Origin: an uncultured Eubacteriales bacterium
Lineage (GTDB): Bacteria; Bacillota; Clostridia; Oscillospirales; Oscillospiraceae
Direction: 5' to 3'
NCBI GenBank assembly: GCA_900549705.1
Contig: URPI01000128.1
Span: 1 to 6,100 of the forward strand
Length of the DNA: 6,100 nucleotides
Made by a program: the position numbers and the translations under genes. Under the pieces are notes generated by a model, which saw only the letters and a program-made list of their open reading frames with translations, did no database searches and was not told where the DNA came from. Below are positions 1-5,175 of this stretch, in pieces (position 1 is the stretch's first letter; each line of letters starts with the position of its first letter).

Positions 1-77
1 AGTAGGTGATGCAGAAAAATTTTGAAGAAAAGCAAGGAAAACGCACGATGCAGGCGGCAAAAAGGCAACACCAAACT

Positions 78-112
78 AAGCCCTGCTCCTGCCATTTTTT
101 GAAACAGGGCTT
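78..112 (-). repeat. Stem-loop in the IS110 3' noncoding tail
   Basis: Bases 78-85 (AAGCCCTG) and 105-112 (CAGGGCTT) form a perfect 8-bp GC-rich stem with a 19-base loop, 27 bases downstream of the transposase stop codon. Read on the minus strand, a short T-run follows about 13 bases after the stem, so it could be a weak terminator. Alternatively it could be part of a structured RNA or end of the IS110 element. The tail is rather long for a simple terminator region. The dyad is seen directly; its role is inferred. Confidence 0.45.
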
Positions 113-138
113 GGACACCCGAGTGGCAAGCGGTATGC

Positions 139-522
139 TCAGCCCTCCGGTGGGATATACAGGCGGTTGTCCTTCAGCAGTCGAAAGACCAACCGAACCA
201 GTTTTCTGGCAGTTAAGGCGAGTGCGCGTTTATGCTGGTACTTGTTGACCTCTTTGAATTTGAGGTCATAGTAGCGCCGGAACTCGGAGTCGCATCTTCT
301 CACAGAGTTGGCGGCTTCCAGCAGATAGTAACGGAGATAGCGGTTGCCGGATTTGATCATTTGGGAATGCTGGGCTTCAAAATCACCGGACTGATTCTTG
401 TGCCAGACAAGGCCGGCAAATTTAGCAACCGAGGCTTGAGAGGAAAAACGGTGGATATCGCCGATTTCAGCGATGATACCGGCGGAGTAGACTTTGCCAA
501 TGCCGGGGATGGAGGTCAATGT
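139..522 (-). pseudogene. IS110-family transposase, C-terminal fragment (Transposase_20 domain)
   Basis: About 126 residues remain of a protein that is normally around 400 aa. The fragment begins with the helix-hairpin-helix-like motif LTSIPGIGKV and continues with AEIGDIHRF, AGLVWHKNQSG, KSGNRYLRYYLLEAA and a basic C-terminus ending IPPEG. This is the Transposase_20 domain of IS110 recombinases, which act with an RNA guide. In that family a serine in this half is catalytic; the serine in NQSG (about residue 44) is the likely equivalent, by family knowledge. The N-terminal DEDD nuclease domain is absent, so the protein cannot be active. No ATG opens the frame; the first possible start is a TTG at 517-519. 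I treat it as a truncated pseudogene. Confidence 0.88.
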
Positions 523-527
523 ATGCT

Positions 528-746
528 ATGAGCAAAATCTATACATCCTACGATGAACTCCCCATCATGCTATCCGTTCCGCAGCTTGCTACAGCATTAG
601 GGATTTCCCGATCCGGGGCCTATACGCTGGTGCGGACAGCGAGCTTCCCGGCTCTGAAAATTGGCAGCCGGATTGTAATTCCGAAGGACGAGCTGCTGGA
701 ATGGATTCATGAACACTGTCTTTCAAATTCACTGGATAATCCATAA
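528..746 (+). CDS. xis: Excisionase-family DNA-binding protein (Xis)
   Basis: This is a 72-aa helix-turn-helix protein of the excisionase/HTH_17 type. It binds DNA near the ends of an integrative element and steers the neighbouring integrase toward excision. The body reads YTSYDELPIMLSVPQLATAL, then GISRSGAYTLVR, FPALKIGSRIVIPKDELLEWI. The recognition helix is near residues 25-35, followed by the wing typical of MerR-like excisionases. The length is normal, so the gene looks intact. I chose the ATG at 528 because homologues begin MSxIYTSYDELP. An ATG at 519 in the same frame is only 3 bases after GGAGG (511-515), against 12 bases for the ATG at 528; neither spacing is ideal. That GGAGG lies inside former IS110 transposase sequence. 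The integrase follows 41 bases downstream, as in Tn916-like xis-int pairs. No clear promoter was found. Confidence 0.87.
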   Translation: MSKIYTSYDELPIMLSVPQLATALGISRSGAYTLVRTASFPALKIGSRIVIPKDELLEWIHEHCLSNSLDNP

Positions 747-787
747 CTTCTGTGGTATATGTTGTAGCTGCGAAAGGAGTGAGCATT

Positions 788-1936
788 ATGGCAAAACGCA
801 GAGCCAACGGCGAGGGAAACATCCGTAAGCGCAAGGATGGCCGCTGGGAGGGACGGTACACGGCTGGCCGCAATCCAGCCACCGGAAAAGCCATCTACAA
901 AAATGTGCTGGGCAAGACCCAAGCCGAGGTCAAGGAAAAATTGAAGAAAGCCATTGAAGAAGCGAAGGGCTTAGATGTGGCAAAGGCTGAATCCTACACC
1001 GTAGGCCAGTGGATGGACGTCTGGTATGAGTACTATGCGCAAATCAAGGTACGCCCATCCTCCCACAAGACCTACGAGGGCTATATTAAAAATCATATCA
1101 AGCCCCACATTGGCAATATCCCACTGACAAAGCTGACCACACTGGATTTGCAGGTGATGTATCAGGAACTGCTGACTAAGGGCAGGGTGGACCGCATCGA
1201 ATCCCAGCACCAGCCTAAGGGCTTGAGTGCCAAGACTGTCCGGAATCTGAACCAGATCATCTCCTCGGCCATGAAGCTGGCCATCCAGCAGAAGCTCATT
1301 TCCAGCACCCCGGCCGATGGTTGCGCCCTGCCGAGAATTGAACACAAGGAGATGAAGACCCTTCCGGCGGATCAGCTGGCGGCATTTCTGAACGAAGCCA
1401 AGCACACTGGAACTTTTGAACTGTACTACATTGATCTGGCCACGGGCCTCCGGCGAGGAGAGCTCTTGGGCCTCAAGTGGCAGGACGTTGACTTGGACAG
1501 CGGTGTCATTCACGTCCGGCGGCAGGTGGGCAGGATTGACGGCAAGGTCCAGGAGGCGCCGTTGAAAACAAAAAATGCCTACCGCAACATCTCCATCGGA
1601 GCCGATGCGGCAAGCATTCTGTGGGAAAAGAAAAAGCAGGACGGCGGGCGCAGCGAGTATGTATTTCCGTCACCTACGGGAGGTCCCATGTCCCCGGACA
1701 GCGTTCTGAAAATGCTTCACCGGGTGCTGGAACGGGCGGGGCTGCCAGAGCTTCGCTTCCATGATCTTCGGCATACCTTCGCCACCCTGGCACTCCAGAA
1801 TGGGGTGGACATCAAGACTGTGTCCGGTATGCTGGGACATTTCTCAGCAGGGTTCACACTGGACACCTACGCCCATGTAACCACGGCGGCACAGCGGCAG
1901 GCGGCGGATACCATGGGGGATGTGCTGGCTATGTGA
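788..1936 (+). CDS. int: Tyrosine recombinase/integrase of an integrative element
   Basis: This 382-aa site-specific recombinase integrates and excises a mobile element by cutting att sites through a tyrosine nucleophile. Three domains can be followed: an N-terminal arm-binding domain (residues 5-50, GEGNIRKRKDGRWEGRY), a core-binding SAM-like domain (about 65-175, beginning YTVGQWMDVWYEYY), and the catalytic domain (about 190-375). All catalytic residues are visible: R222 (TGLRRGE), a candidate K260, H325 and R328 (HDLRH), H351 (LGH) and nucleophile Y361 (LDTYAH). The ATG at 788 is chosen because AGGAG at 775-779 lies 8 bases upstream. An in-frame ATG at 752 would add 12 residues but has no such site. 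The gene is full length for Tn916/ICE-type integrases. It ends 3 bases before a strong hairpin and faces the ferredoxin gene. It is probably co-transcribed with xis. Confidence 0.95.
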   Translation: MAKRRANGEGNIRKRKDGRWEGRYTAGRNPATGKAIYKNVLGKTQAEVKEKLKKAIEEAKGLDVAKAESYTVGQWMDVWYEYYAQIKVRPSSHKTYEGYIKNHIKPHIGNIPLTKLTTLDLQVMYQELLTKGRVDRIESQHQPKGLSAKTVRNLNQIISSAMKLAIQQKLISSTPADGCALPRIEHKEMKTLPADQLAAFLNEAKHTGTFELYYIDLATGLRRGELLGLKWQDVDLDSGVIHVRRQVGRIDGKVQEAPLKTKNAYRNISIGADAASILWEKKKQDGGRSEYVFPSPTGGPMSPDSVLKMLHRVLERAGLPELRFHDLRHTFATLALQNGVDIKTVSGMLGHFSAGFTLDTYAHVTTAAQRQAADTMGDVLAM

Positions 1937-1939
1937 TAT

Positions 1940-1979
1940 AGAATGACTGGCGCAGGGGAATTCGTGCGCCAGTCATTCT
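1940..1979 (+). terminator. Hairpin terminator after the integrase
   Basis: A perfect 15-bp stem (1940-1954 with 1965-1979; AGAATGACTGGCGCA and its complement) encloses a 10-base loop, starting 3 bases after the integrase stop. A moderately T-rich stretch follows on the plus strand, without an uninterrupted U-run. The position and strength suit a terminator for xis-int. It may also shield the convergent ferredoxin operon. A recombination-related role for the dyad cannot be excluded. Confidence 0.75.
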
Positions 1980-2083
1980 TATTGTGTTGATTGGAAAAGG
2001 GTACCTTTGGATATATTGTCTGGCATGATATCCCCAGATAGGTCACTGCTTGGACGAAATACAGGCAACAAAAAAACGAAATA
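1980..2083. other. Convergent intergenic stretch, candidate element boundary
   Basis: About 104 bases separate the integrase terminator from the stop of the ferredoxin gene. No gene is seen. In Tn916-like elements the integrase is the last gene and the attachment site follows closely, so an att junction would be expected here if that arrangement holds. I found only a weak 5-bp dyad (TCTGG/CCAGA, 2020-2039) and an A-run at 2070-2076, which is a U-run for transcripts leaving the ferredoxin gene. No convincing core repeat was found in the window. Confidence 0.3.
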
Positions 2084-2305
2084 TCACTCCCACGCAGAGA
2101 GCTGTTTATAGTATTTTTCGGGTGCCACATAAATTGCATTTGCCGGGCAGTCCTCCATGCAGTACAGGCAAATACAGCATTCTTCCTTATACTTGATAAA
2201 GGGCTTTCCAGTAGTCTCATTCATACGGATTACATCACAGCTACAGGTGTTAACGCATGTGCCACAGCTAACACACTTCTCATAATCAATTCTTTCAATC
2301 GCCAT
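2084..2305 (-). CDS. Ferredoxin with two [4Fe-4S] clusters, partner of the flavoprotein
   Basis: This 73-aa electron-transfer protein carries two four-cysteine motifs: C11-x2-C14-x2-C17-x3-C21 (CVSCGTCVNTC) and C43-x2-C46-x2-C49-x3-C53-P (ending CMEDCP). Each should bind one [4Fe-4S] cluster. Two extra cysteines (C23, C44) lie next to the motifs. The first motif lacks the proline that usually follows the fourth cysteine, which can shift cluster potential. It starts 15 bases after the flavoprotein stop with GAGGA in the gap, so the two are almost certainly co-transcribed and probably translationally coupled. By analogy with AprB/AprA pairs it should act as the small iron-sulfur subunit feeding or draining electrons from the FAD. 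It is much shorter than AprB, which carries an additional tail. No signal peptide is seen, so it should be cytoplasmic. Confidence 0.92.
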   Translation of the reverse strand: MAIERIDYEKCVSCGTCVNTCSCDVIRMNETTGKPFIKYKEECCICLYCMEDCPANAIYVAPEKYYKQLSAWE

Positions 2306-2320
2306 TGCAGTTCCTCACTT

Positions 2321-4102
2321 TCAGTCCGGCAACACGTCAGGCTCATTGGGAAATGCCTGCGGATAACGTTCTGCATAGGGCTTTTGCGGATCAGGTCTCC
2401 ATGCTTCCGGGATCGGCACTTTTGTAAATGTCATCTCGCCATTCTTATCCTGAATTTTTACCCAGCAGAGCCAGTTTTCATCGTCGCGAAGCGGATAATC
2501 TTCCCGATAATGGTACCAGCGGCTCTCTTTGCGGAACATAGACGCCCGGAGCTTCATTTCCATATGCAGGACAATACTCTTAATCTCATGACAGAGTCTC
2601 AGGTCATGGTTATCATAAGCAACAAGTTTGGGGACAATATTGTCGCGGATAAATTCAATATTCTCTAACGCAGCCTGGAGACGGCTCTCTTTCTTGTAGA
2701 GCAGTACCCAGTAGGGCGTCACGATTTCCTGAATAACCTGCAGTGTCCACTTGGGACTAAATCCGCCTGTTCGCTTCATCGGCGCCCACATGGCCTTCTT
2801 CAGGCTCTCAACTTTTGTGGCATCCAAGTCAGTCGCAACAGTGTTTTTTGCATAACAAGCCGCATTGGTACCCGCTCGGGCACCGGAAACCGCACAGAAA
2901 GCAGCCGCAAATCCAGCCATAGGATATCCTGAACGTGCGCCCAGGCAGTCACCTGCCGCGTACAGGCCAGGCACTGATGTTTCACAGTTTGTTCCATCTG
3001 ACCAAACCCCGTCCGATAGATGATATGACTGGCCCAGCGCACGTCCCATGGACATACGCACCATGCCTTTTTTGGATGCCTCTTCATCCACTGGATGTCT
3101 GGGCTGATCACTGGGATTATGGTTTATGGGTTTTGTATCAGGATTTCCGTCTACCTTGTAGAACAACGGTCCGCGTCCTTCGTGGGCTTCATATGCCATG
3201 GCAATGGCATTGAAGGGCAATGGGTGGAACTCCTTGAGCCCGGGGCGGGTGCTGTCAATCTTCTTTCCCTCCACATTGTAAAGAGGCAAATGTTCAGCCA
3301 AATTGGTGCATGTCTCTTCATTCTTATTATAGTAGGGATTTCTGTCATTCCCGGTCCAGGGGTATGCAGGAAAATCACTGCGCGAACCGTGCTGATCGGC
3401 CCACTCCTTGCCGGTAACCGCACAGCCAATGCGATAGGCCATTGCCTGTGCATCGCCGGTGGTCGTGTTCGTACGGATACCGCAGGTTTTCATGCCGCCA
3501 TTGCCCGCAGCCAGAACGATTGCCTTGGCACTGAAAATATAAGTATCATCATTATCCGGCGAGAACCCAATCGCGCCGGCAATATGACCATCCTGCTTAA
3601 TGAGGTCGGTGATCATAACACGATCCACGATTGTGCCGCCGTTCTTGATAAAGAGATTTCTGAGTCTCCAGTGGTAGCGGTTGTGTATGAGATAGTTGGT
3701 AATATGATCATCCTCGGGTTCACCGGGACAATGTTCGTCGGTGGAACCATTGATCGGTGCCAGATATGCATTTCCGTTTTTATCGTATCTCCAGGACTTC
3801 ATGCCCCACTTGGCCATATCGTCCCAGCGATCCTTACTCTCAAGATATACCGTGCGTACCCAGTCACGGTTCTCGAGATATTCATCGGCCAGCGGCCCTT
3901 CTTGCATCCACTTTTCAAGATCGTTCTTAGCTGGGTCAAAATAAATCATGCAGGTAATGTTCTGAGACTGCCCGGACTTGCCGGCGTAGCCTTTATCCAC
4001 CATGGTAACCTTTACATTCTGATCCTGCGCCTTCATCGCGGCAAAGAATCCGGCCTGACCGCCGCCAATAACGAGCACATCAGTTACAATTCTCTTATCC
4101 AT
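2321..4102 (-). CDS. FAD-dependent oxidoreductase, fumarate reductase/AprA-like flavoprotein subunit
   Basis: This 593-aa flavoprotein belongs to the fumarate reductase/succinate dehydrogenase/adenylylsulfate reductase alpha superfamily. The N-terminus is a Rossmann FAD-binding fold (VLVIGGGQAG, residues 9-18) with an acidic D36 ending the second strand. A second FAD-contacting segment reads AAGDCLGARSG around G384-C386. The middle carries TTTGDAQAMAYRIG and EAHEGRGPLFYKVD (R310), which resembles the capping and active-site region of AprA-like proteins. The C-terminal helical domain contains the family signature RKESRWYHYREDYP (R528, H531, R533). The histidine that covalently holds FAD in FrdA/SdhA is not seen in the KSGQSQNI segment, so FAD is probably noncovalent. 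The ATG at 4102 is chosen because AGGGAG lies 8 bases upstream; an ATG at 4126 has no such site. There is no signal peptide, so it is cytoplasmic. The substrate is unknown; an unsaturated acid or similar acceptor is an inference only. Confidence 0.9.
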   Translation of the reverse strand: MDKRIVTDVLVIGGGQAGFFAAMKAQDQNVKVTMVDKGYAGKSGQSQNITCMIYFDPAKNDLEKWMQEGPLADEYLENRDWVRTVYLESKDRWDDMAKWGMKSWRYDKNGNAYLAPINGSTDEHCPGEPEDDHITNYLIHNRYHWRLRNLFIKNGGTIVDRVMITDLIKQDGHIAGAIGFSPDNDDTYIFSAKAIVLAAGNGGMKTCGIRTNTTTGDAQAMAYRIGCAVTGKEWADQHGSRSDFPAYPWTGNDRNPYYNKNEETCTNLAEHLPLYNVEGKKIDSTRPGLKEFHPLPFNAIAMAYEAHEGRGPLFYKVDGNPDTKPINHNPSDQPRHPVDEEASKKGMVRMSMGRALGQSYHLSDGVWSDGTNCETSVPGLYAAGDCLGARSGYPMAGFAAAFCAVSGARAGTNAACYAKNTVATDLDATKVESLKKAMWAPMKRTGGFSPKWTLQVIQEIVTPYWVLLYKKESRLQAALENIEFIRDNIVPKLVAYDNHDLRLCHEIKSIVLHMEMKLRASMFRKESRWYHYREDYPLRDDENWLCWVKIQDKNGEMTFTKVPIPEAWRPDPQKPYAERYPQAFPNEPDVLPD

Positions 4103-4143
4103 CGATTCAACTCCCTTCGATATCATTGCTGGCTATTGTTTTT

Positions 4144-4168
4144 GGTTCTACGTCAATAGTTGGGGTAG
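4144..4168 (+). repeat. ISL3-type terminal inverted repeat, left
   Basis: This end begins GGTTCTACGTCAATAG and continues through TTGGGG. It matches the complement of 5056-5080 at 17 of 25 positions: the outer seven bases are identical, and so is an inner block of eight (GTTGGGGT). Read outward toward the flavoprotein gene it contains TTGACG (4156-4151), a good -35-like hexamer, but no -10 hexamer lies at a normal spacing. Confidence 0.85.
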
Positions 4169-4186
4169 CAAAAAAGAATAAGTACC

Positions 4187-4220
4187 AAGTCGTGTCGAGT
4201 GGAAACTCTCGGCACGACTT
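4187..4220 (-). terminator. Hairpin directly after the ISL3 transposase stop
   Basis: Bases 4187-4199 and 4208-4220 form a 13-bp stem with one G-U pair and an 8-base loop. It abuts the stop codon of the transposase C-terminal fragment (4221-4223). Read on the minus strand, a run of six Ts follows about 11 bases after the stem. This is probably the element's own terminator. It would also reduce read-through into the flavoprotein operon. Confidence 0.65.
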
Positions 4221-4954
4221 TTATGCATGGGAGAATAAGATTCTGTTTCTGAAATTACGGAAGTTCCGCATACCGAAGCAGACCCGTTTTAAGACCTTGG
4301 TCTTGTTATTGCAGCCTTCAATGAAGCCGTTTGACCACGGGACATCCATGGAATTGAGGATCTCATCAGACCAGTTGCGATAGGCCTTGATACAATCACG
4401 GAATTCGAGAAGGTTCATATTCTCAGCTTCAAGCAGCCATTCTGCGAGCCTCTGTTTTCCAACCAAAGAGGACTTCGAATGGATCACAGTAAGAAATTCA
4501 TTTTTCAAGCGGTAAGCACCTGCAAGTCTGGGCGCAATTTCAAACATGAGCGCCAACTGGTTTCTTTCTTCATTCTCCAATTTTTGAAGCGGCAGCCGAT
4601 CTCCTTGGCGGGGACAACCTTCTCAAAAGCATGGATGATCTCGGATACCAAATGGCTGGTGATGCGGTAATAGCGAGGCAGAAAGGTATTTTCCTCAAAG
4701 AAGCGCTTGCCGCAAGCGCAGCGGTAGCGGCGCTTCCGAAGGTGCAAGAAGGTGTTTCTCGCCAGCGGGACATCCTTGATCGTCTGCATTCGATAGTCGT
4801 GAATGCGGTCTGTGACGGCACCACAGGCCGGGCAGACGTGTGCTTTCCGGGGCAGCTGGAGTGAAATGTGAACCTCATTAGAAAGATTTTTGACATCTGT
4901 GATAATTACATCTTCCGGATTCAGAAGTTTTGCAGTATAATCTTTGTTGCGCAT
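4221..4954 (-). pseudogene. ISL3-family transposase with internal out-of-frame deletion
   Basis: The N-terminal piece starts at ATG 4954, behind an AAGGA site. It keeps the zinc-binding region (C41-x2-C44 and C79-x-C81 in RYRCACGKRF) and a helix-turn-helix region near residues 100-122 (LVSEIIHAFEKVVPAKEIG). Around 4585 similarity jumps to another frame, which carries the C-terminal region: LENEERNQLALMFEIAPRL, then the signature SNGFIEGCNNKTKVLKR and GMRNFRNFRNRILF, ending at 4221. About 170 residues between them, holding the first catalytic aspartates of the DDE domain, are missing; the glutamate of FIEGCNN remains. The first frame runs on out of register to a stop at 4505, giving a possible 149-aa protein with only the DNA-binding half. 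No active transposase can be made. Confidence 0.9.
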
Positions 4955-5015
4955 AGCGATCCATCCTTTCTCGTGATTGGTGGTACTTTTATGATAAAGG
5001 GTTTTTTCGCTATGC
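4951..5015 (-). promoter_or_regulatory. Inverted repeat overlapping the transposase start codon
   Basis: GCATAGCGA at 4951-4959 and TCGCTATGC at 5007-5015 are perfect 9-base inverted repeats 47 bases apart. On a minus-strand transcript starting upstream of 5015 they would pair and bury the AUG at 4954-4952. Such sequestration of the start in read-through transcripts is known from other insertion sequences. The repeat is seen; the function is inferred. Confidence 0.35.
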
Positions 5016-5035
5016 TCAACCTTCTTTTTATGACA

Positions 5036-5064
5036 TTGGGGTCAGGTTCATCACCTGACCCCAA
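5036..5064. repeat. Perfect 12-bp palindrome at the right end of the ISL3 element
   Basis: TTGGGGTCAGGT (5036-5047) and its exact complement (5053-5064) flank a 5-base loop. The distal arm overlaps the terminal inverted repeat. Read either way it would form a very stable hairpin, upstream of both the transposase and, in the other direction, the LysR gene. It may stop transcripts entering the element. No long T-run follows on either strand, so terminator activity is uncertain. Confidence 0.7.
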
Positions 5065-5080
5065 CATTTATTATAGAACC
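5056..5080 (-). repeat. ISL3-type terminal inverted repeat, right
   Basis: Read on the minus strand from 5080, this end begins GGTTCTATAATAAATG and continues TTGGGGT. It pairs with the left repeat at 17 of 25 positions. The mismatches cluster in the middle (positions 8-11 and 14-15) and at the inner edge. Its inner part is shared with the perfect palindrome at 5036-5064. Confidence 0.83.
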
Positions 5081-5117
5081 GCTCCTTTCGGAAGCGGCCC
5101 TGGGGGAAGAAAAATGG

Positions 5118-5146
5118 TTGCGGCAGAAGCGCCAATGTGGTATGCT
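5118..5146 (+). promoter_or_regulatory. Candidate sigma-70-type promoter of the LysR gene
   Basis: TTGCGG (5118-5123) and TATGCT (5141-5146) are 17 bases apart, and TGG before the second hexamer gives an extended -10. Transcription would begin about 20-25 bases before the LysR start codon. It lies wholly outside the ISL3 element, 37 bases beyond its edge, so the regulator probably kept its native core promoter. This is a motif match only. Confidence 0.55.
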
Positions 5147-5175
5147 GATAAAAAGCGAGGCAGGAGGAAATATTC

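Larger units (their letters stand above)
1..525 (-). mobile_element. IS110-family insertion sequence, 3' remnant
   Basis: This stretch is the right-hand part of an IS110-family element read on the minus strand: the end of the transposase gene (139 to about 522) plus at least 138 bases of noncoding tail running off the left edge. The 5' part of the element, including the region coding the N-terminal RuvC-like DEDD domain, is missing. Similarity to IS110 transposases can be followed to about base 522. An in-frame stop (TAG, 526-528 read in reverse) follows immediately, so the break lies near 523-528, directly beside the start of the excisionase gene. The outer end of the element could not be placed because IS110 elements often lack clear terminal inverted repeats. 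Confidence 0.8.
4144..5080 (-). mobile_element. Internally deleted ISL3-family insertion sequence
   Basis: This 937-bp element is bounded by imperfect inverted repeats that both start GGTTCTA at the outer edge. It contains two out-of-frame pieces of one ISL3-family transposase on the minus strand. A full element of this family is about 1.4-1.5 kb, so roughly 500 bp are missing from the middle. ISL3 elements normally make 8-bp target duplications. Here the flanks read TTGTTTTT (4136-4143) and GCTCCTTT (5081-5088), so none is recognisable. The copy is therefore old or its flanks have changed. It lies between two divergent genes, the LysR regulator and the flavoprotein operon. Confidence 0.87.

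Noticed and set aside
971..1513. Minus-strand open frame of 180 codons inside the integrase
   Set aside because: It lies opposite a complete integrase with all catalytic residues and shows no family resemblance.
63..2070. 8-base direct repeats AGGCAACA (63-70, 2063-2070) and GCTTGGAC (109-116, 2048-2055) as att cores
   Set aside because: They are short, occur in opposite order on the two sides, and one copy of each lies in IS110 DNA; chance is a sufficient explanation.
2084..4102. Dissimilatory adenylylsulfate reductase (aprBA)
   Set aside because: The small subunit lacks the AprB length, the gene order is large-then-small, and no sulfate-reduction neighbours are present; resemblance is at superfamily level only.
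4103..4126. Flavoprotein start at the upstream ATG (4126)
   Set aside because: The ATG at 4102 has AGGGAG at 8 bases and directly precedes the Rossmann strand; the upstream ATG has no ribosome site, and the ribosome site of the inner ATG falls within the extra codons.
3095..4159. Long plus-strand open frame (354 codons) opposite the flavoprotein
   Set aside because: It is antisense to a gene with clear FAD motifs and has no recognisable domains or suitable ribosome site.
4136..5088. 8-bp target duplication around the ISL3 element
   Set aside because: The flanking octamers TTGTTTTT and GCTCCTTT do not match, and shifting the ends by a base or two does not help.
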